This document shows, one piece after another, positions 51,279 to 61,267 of a stretch of 64,000 nt of DNA (its first letter is position 1; the number at the start of each line of letters is the position of its first letter). Under the pieces are notes generated by a model. The model was given only the letters and a program-made list of their open reading frames with translations, made no database searches and had not been told where the DNA came from. The position numbers were made by a program, and so were the translations under genes. Source of the DNA: Myxococcales bacterium (GTDB lineage Bacteria > Myxococcota_A > Polyangia > Polyangiales > Polyangiaceae); contig JADJKB010000021.1 of assembly GCA_016706225.1 (NCBI GenBank), positions 682,001 through 746,000 of the forward strand. The letters are read 5' to 3'.

Positions 51279-52533
51279 TCAGCTCACGAGCGGCAAGCTG
51301 AAGGCGACGCGCGCGCCACCTTCGGCGCGATTCTCCGCCCAGGCTCGCCCACCGTGGGCCAGCGCGATACGGCGCACCAGCGACAGACCGAGTCCGAGCG
51401 ACGAGCCTGCGCTCTTTTCCCCGCGCACGAACTTCTCGAAGGCCCGCCCGAGGTCCTGCTGGGAGAACCCCGGTCCCGCGTCCTCCACCGAAAACACCAG
51501 CGACCCGGCCTCACGACGGAGCACCAGCCGGGTGACACCCCCAGCGTGTTGTTTGGCGTTCTCGAGCAGGTTCGTGAGCGCTCGTGCGATCAGCGTCGGG
51601 TCGCCAGAAAGCGATGCCGCTTCGCTCTCGTCGCGGCACAGATCCGAGGACAGCCCCGCTCGCTCGACGCACTCGCGCGCCAGCGTGCCGGCCTCGAAGG
51701 TGCGCCGCTCGACCGCGCCGAAGTCCAAGCGCGAGCTGGCCAGCAGCTCCCCGACCAGCGAGTCGATCTCCAGGATCTCCCGCTCGATGTCCTCCGCCAG
51801 CTTGCCATTCACGTCGTCCTTTGCCAGCTCCGACAGCACGCGGAGTCGGGCCAACGGCGAGCGGATTTCGTGGCTCACTCCGGCGAGCAACTCTCGCTGA
51901 TCTGCCAGCTGCCGCTCGATCCGGTCAGCCATTTCGTTGATCGCGTCGGCCAGATCGGCGATCTCTCCCACCTTGTTGTGACGCAACGTGACGCGCGCCT
52001 TCAGGTTGCCGCTACCGATTTCGTTGGCGACGCGCAGCACCTCACCGAGCGGGCGCACCAACCTCCGCGCCATGACCCCCGAGAAGCCCCACAGGCTGAG
52101 CAGCGCGGCGCCGAGCAGCGCAAAAAACCAGGCTCCGCCCCGATGGTCGCGGCGTTCGAAACACAGCTTCGCCGCGCCGAGCAGGCGCTCGTCTCGGCGA
52201 ACAGGTACCGCAAGATCGGGCCGCGCGCAGGGCTCGCCCCAGGCCCCCCAAGAGCTGCCCACGGGGATCCTCGAGCACGACGCTCAAACCGAGGTCACGC
52301 ACCAGGGAGCGTGCAAACGCGTCCCTGCGCTCGGGTTCATCCCAGGCCTCCGCGAGCTGCCGGCCGACGAACGACTTTCCGCGCTCGGTCATCCGACGCC
52401 AGCCGCCGTCGACGCCGCCGAGCAGAGAGCCGACCAGCCCAACCACCAAACCCGTCACCAAGATGGACGCACCGAACCACATGAAGAGGCGCCGGTGCAG
52501 GCGCGACCGCACGTAGTGGCGCACACCCCTCAT
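51279..52533 (-). pseudogene. CpxA-like sensor histidine kinase, frameshifted as sequenced
   Basis: From ATG 52533 the first frame encodes a TM helix (LFMWFGASILVTGLVVGLVG) and a periplasmic part up to EDPRGQLLG. The second frame continues with GAWGEPCARPD, a second TM helix, HAMP, H-box GVSHEIRSPLARLR, N-box NLLENAKQHAGG and G-boxes EDAGPGFS and GLGLSLVRR to the stop at 51279. The frames join if one base is added to the six-C run at 52245-52250, giving about 417 residues. All catalytic boxes are intact, so an indel in the sequence is likely. Its start overlaps the response regulator stop in ATGA. Confidence 0.9.
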
Positions 52534-53216
52534 GCCGGCTCGCGGGGCAGCACGTAACCGATGCCACGCACCGTCTTGATCCGGTACGGAGCTCTGGGGT
52601 CGTCGCCGATCTTCTTGCGCAGCCGGGAGATGTGTACGTCCACCGTGCGCTCGCCGACCACCACGTCGGCCCGCCCCGCCTCACCGAGCAAGGCCGTGCG
52701 CGGCACCACCCTGCCCGCGCGGCGCAGGAGCGCGACCAGGATGTCGAACTCGATCCCCGTCAGCTCGATCTCGCGTCCGTCCACCGACGCACGACGCGCC
52801 CCGAGATCGGCCACGATGCCCTGGGCCATGACCGTCTCGGAGCTTGCGTCTGGTTGCGCGCGCCGGAGCACCGCCCGCAGCCGTGCGAGCAGCTCCCGGG
52901 GGCTGAAGGGTTTGGGGATGTAGTCGTCGGCGCCAAGCTCGAGCCCCACGACCCGGTCCGACTCGTCGCCGCGCGCCGTGAGCATGATCACCGGCAAGCG
53001 GCTGGTCTGGCGCAGGCGGCGCAGCACCTCGAGCCCGTCGAGCCCTGGCATCATCACGTCGAGCAGCACGGCGTCGAAGGCATCCGCCTGCAAGCGGGCA
53101 AGACCCTCGACGCCGTCCTTCGCGTGGCTCAGCTTGACGTCGTTCTGCTCCAGGTAGCTGGCCAGGAACCGCGAGAGCCGCGCGTCGTCATCGATCAGAA
53201 GGATGCGGAGCGACAT
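52530..53216 (-). CDS. OmpR-family response regulator (CpxR-like)
   Basis: The 228-residue protein has a receiver domain with the acidic pocket LIDDD (7-11), phospho-acceptor D53 in VLLDVMMPG, T/K switch residues in MLTARG and PKPFSPREL. The C-terminal winged helix ends TVDVHISRLRKKIGDD and TVRGIGYVL. It is coupled to the kinase gene by ATGA overlap. The two small genes just upstream (53235-53937) encode a lipoprotein and a CpxP/Spy-like protein, supporting an envelope-stress system like CpxRAP, though the name is by analogy. Confidence 0.94.
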   Translation of the reverse strand: MSLRILLIDDDARLSRFLASYLEQNDVKLSHAKDGVEGLARLQADAFDAVLLDVMMPGLDGLEVLRRLRQTSRLPVIMLTARGDESDRVVGLELGADDYIPKPFSPRELLARLRAVLRRAQPDASSETVMAQGIVADLGARRASVDGREIELTGIEFDILVALLRRAGRVVPRTALLGEAGRADVVVGERTVDVHISRLRKKIGDDPRAPYRIKTVRGIGYVLPREPA

Positions 53217-53234
53217 CTCTCGCCTCCCAGCATA

Positions 53235-53432
53235 TCAGCGGGGTGCCGTCGGAGCATCACCGACTCGAGTTCGGAGCGCCGCGTCGGCACAGATCGCCGC
53301 CACGTGGCGCTCGAATTTCGCACGCCGGTCGCCCATGTGCCCCGAGCGGTGGTGTGCGACCCGAGCGGCGCAGCCGCCGTAACCCAAGAGCGTGCCCAGC
53401 GCGAGCAGGCCGATCAGGACTCTTCGTTTCAT
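53235..53432 (-). CDS. Small lipoprotein between CpxP-like and response regulator genes
   Basis: About 65 residues from ATG 53432 (MKRRVLIGL). The signal peptide ends YGGC, a consensus lipobox. The mature part is short, basic and helical (DRRAKFERHVAAICADAA). It is 18 bp upstream of the response regulator and 13 bp after the CpxP-like gene, so it belongs to the stress operon. Function is unknown; an accessory periplasmic sensor factor is possible. Confidence 0.75.
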   Translation of the reverse strand: MKRRVLIGLLALGTLLGYGGCAARVAHHRSGHMGDRRAKFERHVAAICADAALRTRVGDAPTAPR

Positions 53433-53445
53433 GGTCGTTCTCCTT

Positions 53446-53937
53446 TCAGCTGTAACTGCGGTAGGGACCGCGCCAACGACGGCCGATCCCAGCGTCAATC
53501 ATCTCGGCCAGGCGCTGACGTTGCCGTTCGTCGAGCGCTTCGTGGGTGCGTGCGAGGCTCTCCACCGCTGCCTTCCTCATGCTCGAGAGGACGACATCGT
53601 GTTTTGCAAACGCCTCGCCCATCGCCTCCGCGTCGAAGGAATCGGCGCGCATCGCCCGGGCGACGTCCTTCCGCGATTCCTCGAGCTCGCGCTTCGCCGC
53701 GTGGCCCTGATCGACCAGGTCGTCGATCGCGCTTCGAATCACCCGCTCCTGACCCGGTGTGGTGTCCAGTCGCTCGAACAGCCAGCGGGAAAAGGCGCGT
53801 GCACCATGACCCGATCGTCCGTCGTGGTCGCGGAAGCGGTGGGAGCGGGGCCCGCAGCCGCCCAACGCACGGCCGCCCCTGATCACCCACACCAGACCGA
53901 CCAGACAGGCCGTTCCCATCAGAAATCCAAACATCAT
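53446..53937 (-). CDS. CpxP/Spy-type periplasmic helical protein (heavy-metal sensor-like)
   Basis: The 163-residue protein has an N-terminal membrane segment (LMGTACLVGLVWVI), a Gly/Arg/His stretch, then a helical domain. LDTTPGQERVIRSA and LDERQRQRLAEMI are two copies of the LTxxQ-like motif of CpxP, Spy and CnrX-type proteins. These inhibit or assist a sensor kinase by binding misfolded proteins or metals. ATG 53937 and the next codon are both Met. It begins the probable stress operon that continues into the lipoprotein, regulator and kinase genes. Confidence 0.85.
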   Translation of the reverse strand: MMFGFLMGTACLVGLVWVIRGGRALGGCGPRSHRFRDHDGRSGHGARAFSRWLFERLDTTPGQERVIRSAIDDLVDQGHAAKRELEESRKDVARAMRADSFDAEAMGEAFAKHDVVLSSMRKAAVESLARTHEALDERQRQRLAEMIDAGIGRRWRGPYRSYS

Positions 53938-54004
53938 GACCTCCTTCGAGAGGCCAGCATGGGACCCGGGTGTTGCCGGAGTACGATCCGGAACGTGAAG
54001 TAGT

Positions 54005-55042
54005 GTGAACCTTCTTGTAAGCTCGATGCGCGCCCCCCGCTGTTGCTTCGCCGTGAACCCAGAACGCCTGCCCCTTCGCCCCGGAAGCGAGCTGTTGCAC
54101 CCCTGGGCCTTGGGGGCTCTCGGCCTGCTCGTGCTGAACGATCACATGCTGAAGGGCGCGGGAGTCCTGCCGGGCTGGTTGACCGGCAAACTCAGCGATT
54201 TCGCCGGCGTATTCCTGCTCCCGGTGCTGCTCTTCGTGAGCCTGGACACCCTCTCGTGCCTGACCGGCAGGCGAATCACACGCCTCTCGCTGGCGTGTTC
54301 GTGCGCGCTCTTCACAGGCGTTCTCTTCACATTGCTGAAGCTCGACCCCGGCGTGAACGCTTGGGCCGCCCGCTTCATTGGCCAGACGCGGCTCGATCCG
54401 AGTGACCTCATGGCCCTGCCGATGGCGCCGCTGGCGGCGCGGTGGTTGGTCCGAGAACCTCAGCTCTCCTGGGCACCGGGCCGCGGATTTCGGACCCTGG
54501 CCGGCGTGCTGGCGGCGCTCGCCTGTGCCGCAACCTCAGCGCCCATGGCCACGCGCAACTATCCAAACTGGAAGGTCGAGAGCCTCGGTGCACGTCAGCT
54601 CGGCTGCGCTCGGGTCGAAGCGTGGGTGAGCAAGTCCGGGAAAGAGGGCGCCGGGGTCAGCTTGCGCGTGCGTCAAGCCGGTCCCGGCCCGTGCCGCCTC
54701 GAGGTCGCCGCGGCGAAGCTCGAGATCGAAGGCACCGAGTTCGCGGCGAGCGCGCTGCCAGCACCGCTGGAACTGGACCTGAGCGATCGCTTCACCTACG
54801 TGCCCTTCGTCTTCGACAACGAAGCGCTGTGGAACGCCGGGAAACGCCGCGGCACTCTGACCCTCTCGCTCCGCTTCAACGGCAGCACACACGAGACCTT
54901 GAAGGTCTCCCTCAACCACGAGTTCGGGCCACCCCACGTCTACCGCCGCGACCCCAATCAACCACAGCCGCCCAGCCCAGGCCTCGTTGTCGCAGATCCC
55001 AGCGTTCCACTGCGGCCGCCTGCCCCCGAGGCAGCGGAATGA
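54005..55042 (+). CDS. Membrane protein of unknown function with NDHxLKG and GKLSDFAG motifs
   Basis: The 345-residue protein is started at GTG 54005; ATG 54026 or GTG 54053 are alternatives. The first 170 residues have four TM helices and contain LNDHMLKG and WLTGKLSDFAGVFLLP, a pair I associate with uncharacterised myxobacterial membrane proteins. The last 170 residues form a soluble beta-rich domain ending in a Pro-rich tail. The stop overlaps the next gene (ATGA), a lipoprotein. Function unknown. Confidence 0.7.
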   Translation: MNLLVSSMRAPRCCFAVNPERLPLRPGSELLHPWALGALGLLVLNDHMLKGAGVLPGWLTGKLSDFAGVFLLPVLLFVSLDTLSCLTGRRITRLSLACSCALFTGVLFTLLKLDPGVNAWAARFIGQTRLDPSDLMALPMAPLAARWLVREPQLSWAPGRGFRTLAGVLAALACAATSAPMATRNYPNWKVESLGARQLGCARVEAWVSKSGKEGAGVSLRVRQAGPGPCRLEVAAAKLEIEGTEFAASALPAPLELDLSDRFTYVPFVFDNEALWNAGKRRGTLTLSLRFNGSTHETLKVSLNHEFGPPHVYRRDPNQPQPPSPGLVVADPSVPLRPPAPEAAE

Positions 55043-55611
55043 GCCGCCGAATCGCGCTGGTGCTGTGTGTGAGCGCCTGCAGCGTGCACCACCACGAGGC
55101 CAACGCCCCCGGCCACGTCGACCCGCGCGTGGCTCCAGAACATCCGGCGGTCGGCGTCGTCGAAGTCCCGAGAGACCCCGGCGAGCGCATGCTGCTCTTC
55201 ACCTACGGAGCACTCGTGACCGGGGGGCTCGGCTGGAACCCCGACGGCGACGCCGTGGGCGCGTACGGCGCCGGTCCCGAGCTGAGCCTGCACCTCGGCT
55301 CGCGAGACCGGAGCCACGACGCCGACGACATCGTGTTTCCGGATCGGTCTGTCGGCCTCAACCTCGGGTTCACCGCACTCGCACGTCCCGGCACGGGCTT
55401 CGGCCCCCTCTACGCCGAGCTGCAGTACTCGGAGGTCTACTGGATCGCCGGCGGCTGGGCGGTGGATGTCGACGACCGCGCCCACGGCCCGCAGGTGGCG
55501 CTCGGGCTGGGGCCGGTCTTCCTACGCTACACGCTGCTCTTCGCAGAGTCCTCGTCCCTGGTGCTCGGCATCACGCTCAAGGGCTACCAGAACTGGGTGT
55601 TCAGCCGCTGA
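55039..55611 (+). CDS. Beta-barrel-like lipoprotein
   Basis: The 190-residue protein has a signal with lipobox VSACS near residue 14. A His/Pro-rich linker follows, then beta-strands rich in Gly and aromatic residues (LLFTYGALVTGGLGWNP, LGLGPVFLRYTLLF, LVLGITLKGYQNWVFSR). It overlaps the upstream membrane protein gene by 4 bp, which implies joint function. The family is not recognised. Confidence 0.7.
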   Translation: MSRRIALVLCVSACSVHHHEANAPGHVDPRVAPEHPAVGVVEVPRDPGERMLLFTYGALVTGGLGWNPDGDAVGAYGAGPELSLHLGSRDRSHDADDIVFPDRSVGLNLGFTALARPGTGFGPLYAELQYSEVYWIAGGWAVDVDDRAHGPQVALGLGPVFLRYTLLFAESSSLVLGITLKGYQNWVFSR

Positions 55612-55674
55612 GCCACGCCAGCGGTGGCGAGACGCAGCGATCTCCGTCATAGTCCGCGGCCCTGAAGCGCGGCC

Positions 55675-57264
<1,590 letters not shown>

Positions 57265-57341
57265 GCTCGACTTGGGCAGTCTTGCTCAGCTGTTTTCTTT
57301 TGCGGCGCGCAAGCGCACAAGTCGAGTCGAAGGCGCTCCGG

Positions 57342-58607
57342 CTAGCTCGGCAAGATGATGCCGGTGCCAATCAAGACGGCCAAAACGGTCCCGACAATCA
57401 CCACCACGAGCCCAAGCACGACCGCCACGTTCCGACGGCGTGTCGCCCGCGAAAGCAGCTCTTCGGGATCGCCTTCGGCGTGGAGCTCCGCAATTGCGGC
57501 CAGCTCCTGATCACTGACGCTGGGCCCGGAACCGGTGACCGCCACCGACGCCTCACGGCGTGCACGCTGCGCGGGGCTCTCGCCTGCGGCCGAGCGTAGC
57601 GAGTCCCGGACGTAGGGCGGCAATTCGATGCGTTTGCTCTCGGTCTCGGCCAGCCACCCCCGCCGGAGCGACGTGCCGGTGATGTCGTCGGACACGCCCT
57701 GGCTCTCGAGCCACAGCGCCAACTCCTCACCGAGATCGCGCATGGTCGCCCAGCGATCGTCCTTGCTCTTCTTCAGCCCGCGCTGGACGATGGCCGACAG
57801 CTCTTCGTCCCCGACCCCCTGCTCAGCCAGGCTCTTGGGTTCGTCGTTGATGATGGCGAACATCAGCGCATTGTAGTTGTCGCCATCGAACGGGCGGTTG
57901 CCGCGCATGAGCTCGTACAACACGACGCAGAAACCCCAGATGTCGGTCTGCCCGTTGATCTCCTCGCCGCGTGCCGCCTCCGGCGACATGTAGTCCGGCG
58001 TCCCGAGCACCGCGCCATCGATGGTGAGGCGCCGATTGCTGTGTTCGACGCGCACGATGCCGAAATCGAGAAGCTTCGGCTGCGTGGTGACCACCTCGCT
58101 GCGCGCCAGGAAGATGTTCTCCGGTTTCACGTCGCGATGCACGATGCCCTTTGCATGCGCAGTGGCGAGGGCGTGGGCAATCGGCAGGAGCATCTGCACC
58201 GCGTCGGTCGGCGGCAGCCGACCTTGCCGCTCCATGAGCTGCGCGAGATCCTCGCCGTCGAGCAGCTCCATGGCAATGAATGGATCCCCAGCCCCCGTGT
58301 GCCCGTAGTCGAGGACCCGCACAATGGCGGGGTGCCCCAGCTTTGCCGCCGATCTGGCCTCATCGAGCACGCGCTCCGCCACCTGTTTGGAGGCGTTTTC
58401 GATCAGCTTCACCGCACAGTGCACGTCGAGCACGCTGTTGTGCGCGATCCACACGGCTCCCATGCCGCCTTCCCCGATCTTCCGGATCAGGATGTACTTC
58501 TCGTCGATGATCTCCCCCGCCCGATAGGTGCCCGACACGGTGGTGACTCCCGACGGCGGGTCGTCCGTGGGATCTCCGGACCCGCGCTCTGCGCCTGGTG
58601 AGCTCAT
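57342..58607 (-). CDS. Hanks-type Ser/Thr kinase with C-terminal TM helix
   Basis: About 421 residues from ATG 58607 (MSSPGAERGS); the longer frame upstream is not supported. The kinase domain has GEGGMGAVWIA, K67 in CAVKLIE, HRDVKPEN with D159, DFG 181-183 and GTPDYMSPEAARG. All catalytic residues are intact. A TM helix (about 398-418) ends the protein with almost nothing outside, so it is a tail-anchored cytosolic kinase. It is divergent from the pseudokinase gene at 59065, with 457 bp between the starts. Confidence 0.94.
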   Translation of the reverse strand: MSSPGAERGSGDPTDDPPSGVTTVSGTYRAGEIIDEKYILIRKIGEGGMGAVWIAHNSVLDVHCAVKLIENASKQVAERVLDEARSAAKLGHPAIVRVLDYGHTGAGDPFIAMELLDGEDLAQLMERQGRLPPTDAVQMLLPIAHALATAHAKGIVHRDVKPENIFLARSEVVTTQPKLLDFGIVRVEHSNRRLTIDGAVLGTPDYMSPEAARGEEINGQTDIWGFCVVLYELMRGNRPFDGDNYNALMFAIINDEPKSLAEQGVGDEELSAIVQRGLKKSKDDRWATMRDLGEELALWLESQGVSDDITGTSLRRGWLAETESKRIELPPYVRDSLRSAAGESPAQRARREASVAVTGSGPSVSDQELAAIAELHAEGDPEELLSRATRRRNVAVVLGLVVVIVGTVLAVLIGTGIILPS

Positions 58608-59064
58608 CTTGGACTGCGACGCGCAATTTTCCTCCCTCTCATGAAGAACGGCAAGGGCTTGGAGGCCAACGCTGGAGAATTGTGGATGACCGGCCATCGA
58701 CCCGGTCAGGCTTTTCTCACAATCAGCGGCAAAGCCTGTGGCTGAGGACGTGCACGAACGTCGCTGGCACCCACGTCGGGCAATGTGCGGAAACGCGCTG
58801 AAGGACTCGTTCGGTGATTGGGGTGGACGAGCTCGACCGAGCAAGAGACGGGTCCTCGATTTGAAGTGGGCAGACCGCCTGACGTCGCGCTGACGAAGCC
58901 GCACTTCGTCGGCGTCGCTCCGGCCTTCGGGCGCTCGCCACTTCCGTAAGTGCCGCCGTCGATCACCCGGGCCTCGCCGGAGAAATGCGCTCAGTTGGGC
59001 GAAAGTTCGGGGTCACGGGTGCAGCCTGATATAAAGAGGGCGGCGATTACGCGAGCCTTAGTAG
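58608..59064. promoter_or_regulatory. 457-bp divergent intergenic region between kinase and pseudokinase
   Basis: No gene was found on either strand. The region should hold both promoters. The only core-like element I see is TATAAA at 59030-59035, about 30 bp before the pseudokinase ATG, with a poor -35 (TTCGGG at 59006). No repeats, riboswitch or strong terminator was seen. Confidence 0.4.
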
Positions 59065-61200
59065 ATGCAAGTCCCGACCGCACTCCTCAGCGGGCGCTAC
59101 CGCTTCAAGTCCCGCCTCGACGCGGGAACCAAGGCGCCAACTTGGCTCGCAACGGACGAGACCACCGGCAGTGAAGTGATCGCTTCCGCCCTACCCACCG
59201 CGCGCGTCGCCGCGCTGATGGGTGTGATCGGCCTCAGACACGCGCACCTGGCCGCCATCGTCGACGTGGTCGATAGCCCTGAGGCCGACGCACTTCCAGA
59301 AGGCGCACCCGCCGGCGGCGCGGTCGTCGTCGCCGAGCACGTCGGCGGCAAGACCTTGCATCAGGCGCTCAAGACCGCGCGACTGACACCCGCCGAAGCG
59401 GTGACGTTGTGGATTCGACTGTGCCAAGGCGTCGCGGCGCTGCACGCCAGCGGCGGCGCGCACGGAGCGATCTCTCCGCGCTCGATCGTCGTCGACCCGA
59501 GCGGCGGGCGACAAGGCCCGATCCTGACTCAGCTCTTGGCGCCAACGAGCGGGGCATATTGCGCTCCGGAACGTCTGCAAGGGCGCGGCCCGAGCTCGGC
59601 GGACGACACCTGGGCTCTGCATGCCGTGTTGTTCGCCTCGCTGACGGGTAGCCCACCATTTCGCGGCGACACCAAGGATCAACTGCTGAAGAGCATTGCG
59701 GGCGGACAAATCCAGCGCCTCAAGGATTTCGGGCTTCAGGACGAAGGACTGCAGGAGCTCATCGCCAGCGGCGTGGTCGCGAATCTCGCTCGCCGGCGGG
59801 GCAGCGCGGACGAGCTGGTGGAAGCGCTCGAGCGCTGGGAGCCGAAGAGCGAGGCCGCCGCCGAGTGGGAGGACGTCGCGACCGTCGTCGGCCAGAGCAC
59901 GGAGGACATGGCGGCGCTGATGCGCCAAGAAAAGGCGCCTGCCCCGATGCTGAGCATTCCACCGGTGCCGGTGGAACCAGAACCAGAACCGGAGCCCGAG
60001 CCCGAGCCCGCGCCGGAGCCCGCCTATCCGGCGTCCGAGGCGCCCAACCCGTACGACGACGAGGACGACGCGACGTCGGTCATGGGCGGACCGCCCATCG
60101 AGGACATTCGTCGAGCGCTGGCCAAGCCAAGCGAGCCTCCTGCCCTGGATTTGCCGGAGGTGCCGCCGAAGGCGCCCCCGTTGCGCGCCCCGCCAGCCGG
60201 TTATCAGACCCCGTTCGATCCGACTCCACCTCCACCGCCGGCGCCAGGCTTCGGCGCTGCGAGCCCCCACGCGCCGGCGCCCGCCCCGGTTCAAGCCTAC
60301 CCCGGCGCCGGGCCCGCGTTCCCGCCTCCGATCTCGGCATTCCCACCGTCCATCCCCGGTCCGCCCCCCACGGGCGTGCAGCTCCCCGTCGGGGCCATGG
60401 ACGACATGGAAATTCGCCGCGCGAGCCGCAAGCCAATGATCGTGTTGGTCGGCATCGTGCTGCTCGTCGCGATCTTCGTCGGCGTGATGCTCTATCTCAA
60501 CAACCGTGGCGTCATCACCCAGGCCCCGACCCAACGTCGTAATGACCCCACGGCCGTCGCACGCACCTCGTCCGCGCCGACCCCCAAGGCAACGACCGCA
60601 GCCGCGCCCTCGACCGTCGCGACGGCCGCGCCGGCCGAACCGACACCATCCGGCACTCCCGCGGCGCAACCGGCTGCCACCGTGCCCGGGGCACTGGCGG
60701 CCGAAGAACCCGTCGATCGCGGTCGCTGTGTTGCATCTCACTTCGAAGGTGAGACCTTGTCCGGGAGCGAGGACTTCGCCTTCTTGTGCCAAGACAAGGA
60801 CTTTCGCGGGATCAACTCCCAGATCCATCGGCGCTTGGTGGTAGCCGGGGCAGGCAAGATCACGCCGGGCATGCGCGAGTGGTCGGGCTTCGGCTGGTTC
60901 GAGCTGGCCGCAACAGCCATGATCCGCGCAGCTTGCTGCCCTTCCGGAACGCCTGGGCCGAACCTGCCGGCCCTCGGCGGCGCGTGTGGCCAGCTGAGCG
61001 ACGCCCTCGCGACCGTCGCGAAGGCCCCCGTGACACGCGACTCCGCCGAGGCGCGCGCCAAGGCCTACGATGAGGCCGTCGTGTGTCTGTACAAGAATGG
61101 CGTCCCTCGCCCGTACAACTACCAGTCGCGGCCCACGAGCCACGCGCGCGCTCTGTTTCAGGCCTTCGCCGAGCGCGCCTCCGGTCGAGCGAAGACATAG
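59065..61200 (+). CDS. Membrane-anchored pseudokinase
   Basis: The 711-residue protein has a kinase-like fold (about 10-275) with most catalytic residues lost: HGAISPRSI at 133-141 replaces HRDxKPxN, there is no DFG (GPILTQLL stands there) and no VAxK lysine (EVIASALP). The APE motif survives as YCAPER, as does the DTWALHAVLFASLTGSPPF helix. A 180-residue Pro-rich region with a PEPEPEP run follows, then a TM helix (about 454-476) and an outer domain with several Cys (GRCVAS, FLCQD, ACCPS, GACGQ, VVCLY). It probably acts as a scaffold or allosteric partner of an active kinase, perhaps the divergent one at 57342. Confidence 0.88.
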   Translation: MQVPTALLSGRYRFKSRLDAGTKAPTWLATDETTGSEVIASALPTARVAALMGVIGLRHAHLAAIVDVVDSPEADALPEGAPAGGAVVVAEHVGGKTLHQALKTARLTPAEAVTLWIRLCQGVAALHASGGAHGAISPRSIVVDPSGGRQGPILTQLLAPTSGAYCAPERLQGRGPSSADDTWALHAVLFASLTGSPPFRGDTKDQLLKSIAGGQIQRLKDFGLQDEGLQELIASGVVANLARRRGSADELVEALERWEPKSEAAAEWEDVATVVGQSTEDMAALMRQEKAPAPMLSIPPVPVEPEPEPEPEPEPAPEPAYPASEAPNPYDDEDDATSVMGGPPIEDIRRALAKPSEPPALDLPEVPPKAPPLRAPPAGYQTPFDPTPPPPPAPGFGAASPHAPAPAPVQAYPGAGPAFPPPISAFPPSIPGPPPTGVQLPVGAMDDMEIRRASRKPMIVLVGIVLLVAIFVGVMLYLNNRGVITQAPTQRRNDPTAVARTSSAPTPKATTAAAPSTVATAAPAEPTPSGTPAAQPAATVPGALAAEEPVDRGRCVASHFEGETLSGSEDFAFLCQDKDFRGINSQIHRRLVVAGAGKITPGMREWSGFGWFELAATAMIRAACCPSGTPGPNLPALGGACGQLSDALATVAKAPVTRDSAEARAKAYDEAVVCLYKNGVPRPYNYQSRPTSHARALFQAFAERASGRAKT
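59977..60021. repeat. Short CCNGAR hexamer run coding for a Pro-Glu stretch
   Basis: Tandem CCAGAA/CCGGAG/CCCGAG hexamers encode about seven Pro-Glu pairs in the linker of the pseudokinase. Such runs usually form stiff extended linkers and can vary in copy number. Confidence 0.75.
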
Positions 61201-61267
61201 ACCCGACCTCGTTCCGCACACCCTTTCCGCCTTCCGCCGCCAGAACCCCGAAAGTACGCTCCAAGCG

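Noticed and set aside
59191..61221. Leftward 676-residue open frame
   Set aside because: Antisense to the pseudokinase gene, Arg/Gly rich, no domains.
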